Assembly: GCF_006351005.1 (NCBI RefSeq)
Contig: NZ_VENP01000003.1
Span: forward strand, 1 to 64,000
Source: Miniimonas arenae
GTDB taxonomy: Bacteria; Actinomycetota; Actinomycetes; Actinomycetales; Beutenbergiaceae
Reading direction: 5' to 3'
Length of the DNA: 64,000 nucleotides
The notes under the pieces were generated by a model. That model saw nothing but the letters and a program-made list of their open reading frames with translations. It was not told where the DNA came from and ran no database searches. Positions 16,784-25,792 of this stretch are shown here, in pieces; positions within the stretch are counted from its first letter, which is position 1, and each line of letters opens with the position of its first letter. Both the position numbers and the translations under genes were made by a program.

Positions 16784-19576
16784 TCAGTCGGCCGCGACCT
16801 CGGTGGGTTCGTCGGTCGGGTCCGCTGTTGGGACCTCGGTCGGCTGATCGGTCGGGACCTCGGCCGCGTCCTCGGTGGGGATGCCGGGCTCCCCGGTGGG
16901 CTCGCCGTCGGTCGGCTCGGTCGGGTCCACCATCGGCCCTTCCGTCGGGTCCTGCGTCGACTCCCCGGTCGACTCAGGCGCGCTCGGCGACGCTGACGGC
17001 TCCTCGGCCGGTGCCACGCGGCCGAGCAGCGGGAACTCGAACGGCTCGAGCCCCGGGACGGTGACCGAGAGGAGGAGGCGCTGCTCGCCGTCAAGCGTCG
17101 CGCCCGTGCCGGTCAGCGTCAGCGCGAACGAGCCGTCCCGCTCGATCCGCAGGTCGCCGACGGCGAGCACCGGCTTCTCCTCACCGGCGGCGGTGAGCGA
17201 CAGGGTCGTCCTGGCCAGCAGCACGGTGGGCGCGCTGATCGACCCCGTGATCACCGTGCCCGGCTCGGCGACCTCGGGCAGCGCGTCGACGCCCACCTCG
17301 ACCGGGGGCGCCGCGACGCGCACGACAGCGGACGCCGCCTCGGTCTGGTTCGCGGCACTCGCGCGCACGGTCACCGTCACGGCCTCGGTGTTGCCGACGA
17401 CGGACGGTCCGTCGAACTCGACGGGGATGTTGATCCAGGGCTGGTCGGGCAGCTCGCAGACGACCGTGGTCGCGGTCGCGTTCTCGCTGCACCGCAGCCA
17501 GTCGGGGGTCTCGGGCAGGTCGAGCCGGCCGGAGCTGTCGAGCGTGAACGTCACGACCGGGGCCACGAGCGTAGCCTCCGACGCGTACCCACCGTCGAGC
17601 CAGATCCCGATCGGCGACCCGGACCCCTCGGGCGGTCTGACCTCCAGTCCGATGCTCTGTTTCTCGACGTCGGAGGTCTGCGCCCCGACGGTAGTCGTGG
17701 CGCCGGTCGGCTCGCGCACGTCGTCGGAAAGCTCGACCGTGAGGCTGCGCCCCGCGGTCCAGACGGGTGGGGTCATGGTGACCTGGTCGGTCGCGTGCGG
17801 CGCGACGGGCGCGAGCGTGCAGACCACGACGTCGTCGCCGGACGCCACGCAGCGCGGGTCGGCCGGGTCGTCGAACGCGGCAAACGCGTCGACGAGGCGC
17901 TGCGGCGCCGCCGCCGCGACGGCGAACTCGGACCCGTCCGTCCCGGCGGCGAGGGTGCTCATGAGGGCGCCCGCGCGTGCCGTCGCGCTGCTGGCGGCTG
18001 CCGCGTCGGCCCCGTCGCCGTCGGCCCCGTCGCCGTCGGCATCGGCGGCGGACCCGCTCGGCCCGAGGGTGTACGTGAGCGTGGGCGCCGCGAGGCCGTT
18101 CTCGCCGCCGTTCACGGTGACGGTCCACGGACCGTTGGCCTCAGGAGTCTCGGTGAACGGCGGGAGCTCGGCGCCGGACAGCGCCGGGGGCGTCGTCGGT
18201 GTCGGGCTCGGCTCGGTGGTGGGCTCGGTGGTGGGCTCTGTCGTCGGCTCGGTCGTGGGAGCTGTGGTCGGCTCGGTCGTCGGCGCCGTGGTCGCACCAC
18301 CGCCCCCCGTGCCCGTGCCGGTTCCGTTCCCCGTGCCGGTTCCCGTCCCAGTTCCGGCCCCAGCGCCCGTTCCCGCCCCAGCGCCCGTTCCAGCACCGGC
18401 GCCGGTTCCAGCACCAGCGCCGCTCCCGGCTCCCGCTCCCGTGCCGCCGCTGAGCGCGCCCGCACCCGACGTCGGGTCGGTTCCGTTCGCCGTCGTGCCT
18501 GCGCCGTTCGCGCCTGCCGCGGCGTCGCTGCCGGCCCCGGCCCCACTGCCGCCCGTCCCCGACCCCGACCCGCTCGTGCCGGCACCAGAGCCCGCACCGG
18601 AACCCGCACCGGAACCAGCACCGCCGCCCGCCGGCGCGCTCACGCCCGGGTCGGCGGCGGTGTCGTCACCACCGCCGAGCGCCGCGGAGATGCCCCAGGT
18701 CAGCGCGCCCACCGCGACGAGGCCGGCCGCGACGAGACCCGCGATCGCCCCGCCGCCCAGTCCGCCTCCGCCCGCACCGCCGGCCGCCGACGAGCCCGAC
18801 GAGCGGCCGGAGGACACGCCTCGCCCACCCGGTCGCAGGAAGCCCAGCCACGCCAGGCCGGCGCCTGCGGTCGCCGCGGCGAGTCCGCCCGGCAGCAGCG
18901 CGGCCGCAGCGGCCGAACGCGCGCCGACGAGGAACGCGTACTGCGCCTCGCAGTCCTCGCAGTCGCGCCGGTGCGCGTCGACGATCGCGGCGTTCTCCGA
19001 ACCGGGGTCCATGGCCGCGTCCACCATGAGAGCGCGCACGGCGGCGCACTCGGGGTTGTCCGTGGGCAGCAGGTGCGAGCGCACGTAGGCCTCGCGGAAC
19101 GCCCGACGCGCGCGGTAGAGCATGGCCGACGTCGCGTTCTCGCTGATCCCGAGCTCGGTGGAGATCTCCTTCACCGAGCGACCGTCGAGGTGGTTCTTCA
19201 CGAGGACGTTGCGCGCCGACGCGGGCATCCCCGCGAGCACCTCGCGCACCAGCATCTGCTGCTCGAGGCGCTCCGACCGCGTGGCCGGCACCTCGTCCGG
19301 CTCGGGCAGCTCGCTCTCGCGGCCGCGCGTGCGCAGGAAGTCCACGCAGAGGTGGCGCACCGTGGAGTCGAAGTAGGCCTCGTAGCGCCGGGGCGCGGCG
19401 TCGCCCTCGGTCGGCACGCGGAGCATCCGGACGAGCGCCTCCTGGACGACGTCCTCGACGTCCGCCACGGACAGGCGGTAGGAGCGGGCGATCGTCGTGC
19501 CACGGCGGCGCAGCGCGGCATATCGGGTCAGGTCGACGAGCGACCCTCCGGAGGATTCTGCGTGCGGAACAGCCAT
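16784..19576 (-). CDS. ECF-type sigma factor fused to zinc finger, membrane segment and exported domain
   Basis: Large protein of 930 residues. Residues 15-160 are a sigma-70 factor: region 2 (VADVEDVVQEALVRMLR...FDSTVRHLCVDFLRTRGRE) and region 4 (MPASARNVLVKNHLDGRSVKEISTELGISENATSAMLYRARRAFREA). HRRDCEDC near residue 205 is an HxxxCxxC zinc motif as in anti-sigma factors. Hydrophobic segments lie at about 222-247 and 276-301. Then come a Gly/Ala/Ser/Thr repeat region (GAGTGAGAGTGAG), Thr-Glu-Pro repeats, about 380 residues of beta-rich, Ig-like sequence, and a Pro/Thr/Glu tail. The ATG at 19576 follows AAGGGGGAA; one at 19597 is possible. It looks like sigma, anti-sigma and sensor in one chain; whether it is cleaved is unknown. 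Confidence 0.85.
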   Translation of the reverse strand: MAVPHAESSGGSLVDLTRYAALRRRGTTIARSYRLSVADVEDVVQEALVRMLRVPTEGDAAPRRYEAYFDSTVRHLCVDFLRTRGRESELPEPDEVPATRSERLEQQMLVREVLAGMPASARNVLVKNHLDGRSVKEISTELGISENATSAMLYRARRAFREAYVRSHLLPTDNPECAAVRALMVDAAMDPGSENAAIVDAHRRDCEDCEAQYAFLVGARSAAAAALLPGGLAAATAGAGLAWLGFLRPGGRGVSSGRSSGSSAAGGAGGGGLGGGAIAGLVAAGLVAVGALTWGISAALGGGDDTAADPGVSAPAGGGAGSGAGSGAGSGAGTSGSGSGTGGSGAGAGSDAAAGANGAGTTANGTDPTSGAGALSGGTGAGAGSGAGAGTGAGAGTGAGAGTGAGAGTGTGTGTGNGTGTGTGGGGATTAPTTEPTTAPTTEPTTEPTTEPTTEPSPTPTTPPALSGAELPPFTETPEANGPWTVTVNGGENGLAAPTLTYTLGPSGSAADADGDGADGDGADAAAASSATARAGALMSTLAAGTDGSEFAVAAAAPQRLVDAFAAFDDPADPRCVASGDDVVVCTLAPVAPHATDQVTMTPPVWTAGRSLTVELSDDVREPTGATTTVGAQTSDVEKQSIGLEVRPPEGSGSPIGIWLDGGYASEATLVAPVVTFTLDSSGRLDLPETPDWLRCSENATATTVVCELPDQPWINIPVEFDGPSVVGNTEAVTVTVRASAANQTEAASAVVRVAAPPVEVGVDALPEVAEPGTVITGSISAPTVLLARTTLSLTAAGEEKPVLAVGDLRIERDGSFALTLTGTGATLDGEQRLLLSVTVPGLEPFEFPLLGRVAPAEEPSASPSAPESTGESTQDPTEGPMVDPTEPTDGEPTGEPGIPTEDAAEVPTDQPTEVPTADPTDEPTEVAAD

Positions 19577-19711
19577 GCCACTTCCCCCTTGCACCATCGC
19601 GCACGACCGTGCGGTGTGGCGGCCGCCCGTCGCACTCCGTCAGGCCGATCGGGCCCTCAGATCTCTGGCATGGTACCCAACGAGCGCGCGGACCCGGGTT
19701 CGGGTGGCCCG

Positions 19712-21913
19712 CTACGCCCCGGTGCCTGGCCGCTCCGGCCCGCCGAGGTGGCGCCGCAGGAACTCGTACGCGTACGCCGCCATGTGCGCGGCCTGCGCGT
19801 TCGTCGCCGCGCCGCCGTGGCCGCCCTCGATGTTCTCGTAGTACGTCACGTCCTTGCCCTGGGACAGCAGCAGCGCGGCCGTCTTGCGCGCGTGGCCGGG
19901 GTGCACGCGGTCGTCGCGGGTCGACGTGGTGAACAGCACGGGCGGCAGTGGCCGGTCCGGCTGCGCCGCGGCGAGGTGGTACGGCGAGAACGTCCGCAGG
20001 AACTCCCACTCCTCGGGCACGTCGGGGTCGCCGTACTCGGCCGTCCACGAGGCGCCCGCGAGCAGCAGGTGGTAGCGGCGCATGTCCAACAGCGGCACCT
20101 GGATCACGACGGCGCCGAACAGCTCCGGGTACTGCGTGAGCATGTTGCCCGTCAGCAGCCCACCGTTCGAGCCGCCCTGGACGCCCAGGTGCGCCGGAGA
20201 GGTGATCCGGGTCGCGACGAGGTCGCGCGCGACCGCAGCCAGGTCCTCGTACGCGCGGTGCCGGTTCGCCTTGAGCGCGGCCTGGTGCCACCCCGGTCCG
20301 TACTCCCCGCCGCCGCGGATGTTCGCGACGGCGTACACCCCGCCCGGCTCGAGCCACGCGCGCCCGAGCGCGCCGGAGTAGCCGGGGGTCAGCGAGATCT
20401 CGAAGCCGCCGTAGGCGTACAGGAGGGTCGGCGCCGTGCCGTCGAGCGGCAGCCCCGTGGGCCGGACGAGGAAATACGGCACGCGCGTGCCGTCGGCGGA
20501 GGTCGCGAAGTGCTGCTCGGACTCCAGGCCTCCTGGGTCGAAGAAGGCGGGCGCCGCCTTGAGGTCCTCGGTGCGCTCGACCCCGCCCTCGCCGTCGAGC
20601 ACCACGAGCGAGAGGGTCGACGGCGTGAGGTAGTCCGTCGCCGTCAGCCACACCGCGTCGCCCAGGGGGCCGGGGTCGTCGCGGTCGACGGCGCCGACCG
20701 CGACCGTGCCGATCGCCGGGGCGGCCCGCAGCGCACGACGGCGCCACGCGGCTCCCGCGGGCGGCGTCGCCTCGGGCGCGTGGTCGGCAGGGGTGGTCGG
20801 GTGGCCGGTCGCGGCGGTGGTCGGTTGGCCGGTCGCGGGCGGCGTCAGCACCTCGAGCCGGTTCTTCACGTCGTCGAGCACGTTGAGCACCAGGTGCGAG
20901 CGGGTCCACGAGGCGCCCACGAGCGCAGTCGTGGGCGTCGGCGCGAACAGCGTGGTGCCGATGCGGCTGCCCGCGCGGAACGCCTCGTAGTCGAACGCGA
21001 CGAGCGACCCGCCGGGGTGGCGCACGCCGCCCGCCTCGCGCAGGTCCCACTCCTCGCGCAGCTCCACGAGCAGCCACGAGCGGTGCACGCCCGCCTCGGC
21101 CGAGTCGGGGACGTCGAGGCGCTCGAGCCTGCCGTCGGGTCGCAGCTCGAGCAGCTCGTTCGTGTAGAAGGTGAGCGCGCGGGACACCCAGTCGCGCTCG
21201 AACCCGGGCGTGCGGTCGTGGTGCGCCGAGATGTACAGGTCCTCGGCCGCCCCCTCGAACACGATCGGCGCGTCCGCCAGGGCCTGTCCGCGCGACCACC
21301 GCCGCGCCCGCCGCGGATAGCCGGAGGAGGTGGGCTCGCCGTCGTCCGCGGTCTGGACGAAGAGGGTGTCGCCGTCGATCCAGCTCGCGCCGCCCTTGGC
21401 CTCGGTGCGGTGGAAGCCGCCGTCCTCGACGGTGACGAAGGTGCGGGCGGTGAGGTCGAACTCGCGCGTGACGTCGGCGTCGGAGCCGCCGCGCGAGATG
21501 TCGACGAGCGCGCGGGTGTACGCCAGCGGCCCGGTGCGCAGGATCGACGCACCGTGCCACACCCAGTCGACGCCCTCGGCGGCTGAGAGCGCGTCGAGGT
21601 CGAGCAGCACGTCCCAGTCGGGCTCGGCGGTCCGGTAGGAGTCGAGGGTGGTGCGCCGCCAGACCCCGCGCTCGTGCTCGGCGTCGCGCCAGAAGTTGTA
21701 GAGGTGCTCGCCCGCCTTCGCGACGACCGGGATGCGGTCGGTGGAGTCGAGGACCTCCAGGACGTCGCGCTCGGTGCGGGCGAACTCGGCCGTCGCGGCG
21801 AGGGACGTCTCGGCCTCGGCGTTGCGCTCGCGCACCCAGGCGAGCGCCGCCTCGCCCTCGACGTCCTCGAGCCAGAGGTAGGGGTCGTCGTGCTCGTGTC
21901 CGGGCTGCGTCAT
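19712..21913 (-). CDS. S9-family prolyl oligopeptidase
   Basis: Serine peptidase of 733 residues that cleaves short peptides, typically after proline. The N-terminus HDDPYLWLEDVEGEAALAWVRERN is the classic start of the family, followed by a beta-propeller gate domain. The alpha/beta-hydrolase domain has the nucleophile in GVQGGSNGGLLTGNML, the Asp in TSTRDDRVHPGHARK and the His in IEGGHGGAATNA. There is no signal peptide, so it is cytoplasmic. A Pro/Thr-rich linker around residues 360-385 (GQPTTAATGHPTTPADHAPE) with short repeats sits inside the propeller and is probably a surface loop. It stands as a separate unit between the sigma factor and GH65. Confidence 0.93.
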   Translation of the reverse strand: MTQPGHEHDDPYLWLEDVEGEAALAWVRERNAEAETSLAATAEFARTERDVLEVLDSTDRIPVVAKAGEHLYNFWRDAEHERGVWRRTTLDSYRTAEPDWDVLLDLDALSAAEGVDWVWHGASILRTGPLAYTRALVDISRGGSDADVTREFDLTARTFVTVEDGGFHRTEAKGGASWIDGDTLFVQTADDGEPTSSGYPRRARRWSRGQALADAPIVFEGAAEDLYISAHHDRTPGFERDWVSRALTFYTNELLELRPDGRLERLDVPDSAEAGVHRSWLLVELREEWDLREAGGVRHPGGSLVAFDYEAFRAGSRIGTTLFAPTPTTALVGASWTRSHLVLNVLDDVKNRLEVLTPPATGQPTTAATGHPTTPADHAPEATPPAGAAWRRRALRAAPAIGTVAVGAVDRDDPGPLGDAVWLTATDYLTPSTLSLVVLDGEGGVERTEDLKAAPAFFDPGGLESEQHFATSADGTRVPYFLVRPTGLPLDGTAPTLLYAYGGFEISLTPGYSGALGRAWLEPGGVYAVANIRGGGEYGPGWHQAALKANRHRAYEDLAAVARDLVATRITSPAHLGVQGGSNGGLLTGNMLTQYPELFGAVVIQVPLLDMRRYHLLLAGASWTAEYGDPDVPEEWEFLRTFSPYHLAAAQPDRPLPPVLFTTSTRDDRVHPGHARKTAALLLSQGKDVTYYENIEGGHGGAATNAQAAHMAAYAYEFLRRHLGGPERPGTGA

Positions 21914-21979
21914 GGCGTCGAGCCTACGAGCCGCGCGCCTGCCGGCTCACACCGGCTGATCCCTGGCTGCGGACCACGC

Positions 21980-24538
21980 TCACGACCCGGGCACGGGACC
22001 GCGGTCGACCTCCCAGACCTCGAGCTCCGGGTGGGACGGGTGGGAGGGGACGGTCGCGCGGATGACCGAGCCGTCCTCGCGGACCGAGCCCTCGATGTCG
22101 CGCACGGACGGGCGGCCGAAGCGCTCGTCGAAGCGCCGCAGCGGCACGGTGAGCGTGGTCCCGCGGTCCACCACGACCTCCTCGCCCTGCACGACGAGCC
22201 GCAGGTGCGGGTCGTCGCCGGCCTCGAGGTCGAACGTGATCGAGTCCTCCAGCACGTGCACCCGCAGGCGGTTGCCCTGCAGGCAGAGGCGGAACGTGAG
22301 GTGGTCCCACGAGGAGGGCAGCCGGGGGTCGAAGCTCCACTCGGCGAGGTAGTCGCGCATCCCGCCGAAGCCGGCGACGAGGGCGTTCCACACGCCGCCG
22401 AGCGACGCGACGTGCACCCCGGCGTCGGCGTTGTGGTGCAGGTCGGCGAGGTCGACGTACACCGCGCTGGAGAAGTACGCCTCCGCGAGCCCGGAGTAGC
22501 CGACCTCCGCGGCGATGATCGACTGCACGACGGCGGACAACGTCGAGTCGCCGGTCGTCAGCGGGTCGTAGTACTCGAAGTCGGCCAGCTTCTCCTCGAA
22601 GGAGAACTCGTCCCCCTGGAGGAACAGCGCGAGCACGACGTCGGCCTGCTTGAGCACCTGGTGGCGGTAGATGACGAGCGGGTGGTAGTGCAGCAGGAGC
22701 GGCCGCTTGTCCGGCGGGGTGTTCGGCAGGTCCCACAGCTCCTTGGACAGGAAGTCGTCGTCCTGCGGGTGGATGCCGAGGTTCTCGTCGTAGGGGACGT
22801 GCATGGCCTCGGCCGCGCTGTGGAACTCCTCGATCTCCTCCGCGGAGAGGGCGAGCCGACGGCAGACTGCGACGTACGCCGTCGGGTCCTCGCGCTCGAT
22901 CCGGCGCAGGTTGCGCACCGCGGCGCGCAGGTTGGCGCGCGCCATGACGTTGGTGAAGAGGTTGTCGTTCACCACGGCCGTGTACTCGTCGGGACCCGTG
23001 ACGCCGTGGATGTGGAACTCCTCGCGCCCGTCCGAACCCGCCGATCGGCGCCAGAAGCCGAGGTCCGCCCACAGGCGCGCGGTCTCCACGAGGATGTCGA
23101 TCGCCTCGCGCTCGAGGAAGGCGCGGTCCCCGGACGCGGCCACGTACTGCGACACGGCGTGGGAGATGTCGGCGTCGATGTGGTACTGCGCCGTGCCCGC
23201 CGCGTAGTAGGCGGACGCCTCCTCGCCGTTGATCGTGCGCCAGGGGTAGAGCGCGCCGCGCTGGTTGAGCTCCCACGCGCGCCGGCGCGCGGCGTCCAGC
23301 AGCGTGTAGCGGAACCGCAGCGCGTTCCGCGCGAACGCGGGGGAGGTGTAGGTGAGGAACGGGAGCACGTAGATCTCGGTGTCCCAGAAGTAGTGCCCGT
23401 CGTAGCCCGACCCGGTCACGCCCTTGGCCGGTATGCCCGTGCCCTCCGCGCGGGCCGAGGCCTGGATCAGCTGGAACAGGTTCCACCGCACGGCCTGCTG
23501 CAGCTCCGGCTGGCCGCCGATCTCGACGTCGCTGCGGGCCCAGAAGTCGTCCAGCCACGCGCGCTGCGCGGCGAACACCGACTCGGTCCCGGCCCTCTTG
23601 ACCCGGTCGAGCGTGCGGCGGCAGCGGTCCACGAGCTCCGGCGGGGGCACGCCACGGGAGGTGTGGTAGCTGACCACCTTGGTGATCCTCGTCGTCGTGC
23701 CCTGCGTCGCGTCGATGCGGAACACGTGCTTGGCGAGGTCGTCGCCGGTCTGCGTGCGGATCTCGTAGGAGTCGGTGGTCTCGATCGAGTGGTCGGCCGC
23801 GACGGCGAGCGTCATGCCGGACGCCGCCACGCGGTAGCCGAGCACGGACCGCCCGTCGCCCTCCCAGTTCAGCACCGGCTCGAGGATGCGTCCGCGCAGG
23901 CTGGCCGCGCGGCGCGGGTCGAACGTCGCGCCCGGGACCAGGCCGTGGCCGTTCACCGTGCGACCGGTGTACTCGTCCTGGCCGTCCTGGCGGTTGAGGA
24001 TCTGGCACGAGATCGCGACGGGCGCGTCGGCGTCCAGCAGCGTGATCTCGTAGTCCATGACGGCCAGGTGCCGCTCGGAGAACGAGACCATCCGGCGCGA
24101 GCGCAGGTGCACCCGCTTGCCCGACGGCGTGCGCCAGAGCACCTCGCGGGTCAGCACGCCGTCGCGGAAGTCGAGCGTCCGCTCGTACCGCTCGAGGTCC
24201 GCGACCGTGAGCAGGAGCGGCTCGTCGTCGACGTAGAGCCGCATGATCTTGGGGTCGGGGACGTTGACGATCGTCTGCCCGACCTTCGCGAACCCGTACG
24301 CGTCCTCCGCGTGCTGGATCGGCCAGATCTCGTGGAAGCCGTTGATGAACGTGCCGTGCGCGTAGGTGTCGCGGCCCTCCTCGACGTTGCCGCGCAGCCC
24401 GAGGTACCCGTTCCCGACGGCGAAGAGCGTCTCGGTCTTGCCGAGGTCGCCGGAGTCGTAGCGCACCTCGCGCAGCGCCCAGGGGTCGGCGGGGAAACGC
24501 GTCCGGTCCAGCGGGTCCTCGGTGGTCGCACGGCGCAT
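21980..24538 (-). CDS. Glycoside hydrolase family 65 disaccharide phosphorylase
   Basis: Protein of 852 residues, full length for GH65, which splits alpha-glucosidic disaccharides with phosphate to give beta-glucose 1-phosphate and glucose. Seen: the N-terminal beta-sandwich (FAVGNGYLGLRGNVEEGRDTY), the conserved core GSGYDGHYFWDTEIYVLPFL, and HIHGVTGPDEYTAVVNDN with the catalytic glutamate. The phosphate-binding region is near LLLHYHPLVIYRHQVLKQADVV. It starts 3 bases after the beta-phosphoglucomutase stop with AAGGA ahead, so both enzymes form one operon and pathway. Maltose, trehalose or kojibiose phosphorylase cannot be separated by eye. Confidence 0.92.
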   Translation of the reverse strand: MRRATTEDPLDRTRFPADPWALREVRYDSGDLGKTETLFAVGNGYLGLRGNVEEGRDTYAHGTFINGFHEIWPIQHAEDAYGFAKVGQTIVNVPDPKIMRLYVDDEPLLLTVADLERYERTLDFRDGVLTREVLWRTPSGKRVHLRSRRMVSFSERHLAVMDYEITLLDADAPVAISCQILNRQDGQDEYTGRTVNGHGLVPGATFDPRRAASLRGRILEPVLNWEGDGRSVLGYRVAASGMTLAVAADHSIETTDSYEIRTQTGDDLAKHVFRIDATQGTTTRITKVVSYHTSRGVPPPELVDRCRRTLDRVKRAGTESVFAAQRAWLDDFWARSDVEIGGQPELQQAVRWNLFQLIQASARAEGTGIPAKGVTGSGYDGHYFWDTEIYVLPFLTYTSPAFARNALRFRYTLLDAARRRAWELNQRGALYPWRTINGEEASAYYAAGTAQYHIDADISHAVSQYVAASGDRAFLEREAIDILVETARLWADLGFWRRSAGSDGREEFHIHGVTGPDEYTAVVNDNLFTNVMARANLRAAVRNLRRIEREDPTAYVAVCRRLALSAEEIEEFHSAAEAMHVPYDENLGIHPQDDDFLSKELWDLPNTPPDKRPLLLHYHPLVIYRHQVLKQADVVLALFLQGDEFSFEEKLADFEYYDPLTTGDSTLSAVVQSIIAAEVGYSGLAEAYFSSAVYVDLADLHHNADAGVHVASLGGVWNALVAGFGGMRDYLAEWSFDPRLPSSWDHLTFRLCLQGNRLRVHVLEDSITFDLEAGDDPHLRLVVQGEEVVVDRGTTLTVPLRRFDERFGRPSVRDIEGSVREDGSVIRATVPSHPSHPELEVWEVDRGPVPGS

Positions 24539-24541
24539 GCG

Positions 24542-25324
24542 TCAGTCCTTCCGCGTCAGGCCGACGACGAGCTCCCCGAGGTCGTCCACCACGACGTCGG
24601 CCCCGCTCGCCAGCAGCTCCTCGTGCCCCGCCCCCCTGTCGACGCCGAGCACCAGCCCGAATCCTCCCGCACGTCCGGCCGCGACGCCCGAGTGCGCGTC
24701 CTCGACGACGACCGCGCGTGTCGCGGGGACGCCGAGCAGCTCCGCGCCGTAGAGGTACGTGTCCGGCGCGGGCTTGCCGGCGATGCCGTGCTCGGCCGCG
24801 ACCACGCCGTCGACGATGACCTCGAACCGGTCGATGAGGCCCGCCGCGGTGAGGACCGGGCGGGCGTTCTTCGACGAGGACACGACGGCGACGGCGACCC
24901 CGCGCGCCTGCACCGCGTCGAGGAAGGCCACCGAACCGGGGTAGGGGGCCACGCCGTCGGACGCGAGCACCGAGGTGAAGACGCCGTTCTTCCTGTTCCC
25001 CAGACCGCAGACCGTGTCGAGGTCGGGGGAGTCGGTGGGCTCGCCGTCGGGCACGACGATGCCGCGGGAGGCGAGCAGGCTGGCGACGCCGGCGTAGCGC
25101 GGCTTGCCGTCGATGTAGGCGAAGTAGTCCGCGTCGGTGTAGGGCGCGACGCCGCGGGCGGCGAGGAACGGCTCGAAGAGGCGGGCCCAGGCGAGCATGT
25201 GCACCTCGGCCGTGGGCGTGAGGACGCCGTCGAGGTCGAAGAGGACGGCGTCGAGGGGGTCGAAGGGGGTGGGGATCTTCGGTGTTTGGGCTGGGGCTGG
25301 TGCGTGGGGGGTGGGCTCGGACAT
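24542..25324 (-). CDS. Beta-phosphoglucomutase-like HAD protein
   Basis: HAD phosphatase-fold protein of 260 residues. Motif I is AVLFDLDGVLTPTAEVH with the nucleophile and acid/base aspartates; motif II is AVVSSSKNA; motif III is around the lysine of AGKPAPDTYLYGAELLG; motif IV is AVVVEDAHSGVAAG. The pairing with GH65 argues for beta-phosphoglucomutase, converting the phosphorylase product beta-glucose 1-phosphate to glucose 6-phosphate. The cap domain contains VVPDGEPTDSPDLD, encoded by the dispersed 15-mer (25038-25052), in a likely surface loop. A possible -10 box, TAGCCT (reverse strand, 25417-25422), lies about 93 bases upstream. Confidence 0.88.
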   Translation of the reverse strand: MSEPTPHAPAPAQTPKIPTPFDPLDAVLFDLDGVLTPTAEVHMLAWARLFEPFLAARGVAPYTDADYFAYIDGKPRYAGVASLLASRGIVVPDGEPTDSPDLDTVCGLGNRKNGVFTSVLASDGVAPYPGSVAFLDAVQARGVAVAVVSSSKNARPVLTAAGLIDRFEVIVDGVVAAEHGIAGKPAPDTYLYGAELLGVPATRAVVVEDAHSGVAAGRAGGFGLVLGVDRGAGHEELLASGADVVVDDLGELVVGLTRKD

Positions 25325-25485
25325 GACGGACTCCCTGGTGATCGTCGTCGGTGTCGGTTCCGGGCCACGGTTCCTCGAGAGGTCGGTGTCGTGTCGGCCC
25401 GGTGCGCTCCGGGCAGGCTACCCGGCGCGTGTGACCGGGAGGTGACGCCTGCGTGTGCGGCCCGGGCCGTCGCGGCGCGGTCCGG

Positions 25486-25718
25486 GTGGACGCGGCGGTC
25501 GCGGTGTCCACATGGGACGCGGCTGCGCGTGCCGTGGCGCGGTCTGGGTGGACGTGGCGGTCGCCGTGTCCACCGTGGGCGCGGCTGTGCGGGCCGTGGC
25601 GCGGTCTGGGTGGACGTGGCGGTCGCGGTGTCCACCGTGGGCGCGGCTGTGCGGGCCGTGGCGCGGTCTGGGTGGACGTGGCGGTCGCCGTGTCCACCGC
25701 GGGCGCGGCTGTGCGGGC
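25486..25718. repeat. 62-bp tandem repeat array, 4 copies (GTGGAC family, locus 2)
   Basis: Left arms GTGGACG start at 25486, 25548, 25610 and 25672: an exact 62-bp period. Each unit pairs GTGGAC with GTCCAC, with GGCGGTCGC between, then a GCGCGGCTGTGCGGGCCGTG segment. It occupies the divergent spacer between the HAD gene and the lipid kinase. The rest of 25325-25792 holds only promoter-like sequence. Confidence 0.96.
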
Positions 25719-25779
25719 CGCGCGCTGCCTCGAGCCCCCGGCGCGCAGCCGTCGTCAAGGTCGGTCCGGGCCCCTCGCT

Positions 25780-25785
25780 TAGGCT
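25780..25785 (+). promoter_or_regulatory. -10 box (TAGGCT), leaderless start
   Basis: TAGGCT ends 7 bases before the GTG at 25793 with no room for a ribosome site. The same box and spacing occur before pyrE and purD. Confidence 0.6.
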
Positions 25786-25792
25786 TGGCCGG

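Noticed and set aside
17795-21586. Long forward open frame opposite the sigma-factor and S9 peptidase genes
   Set aside because: Antisense shadow with no domain resemblance; both opposite-strand genes have complete family motifs.
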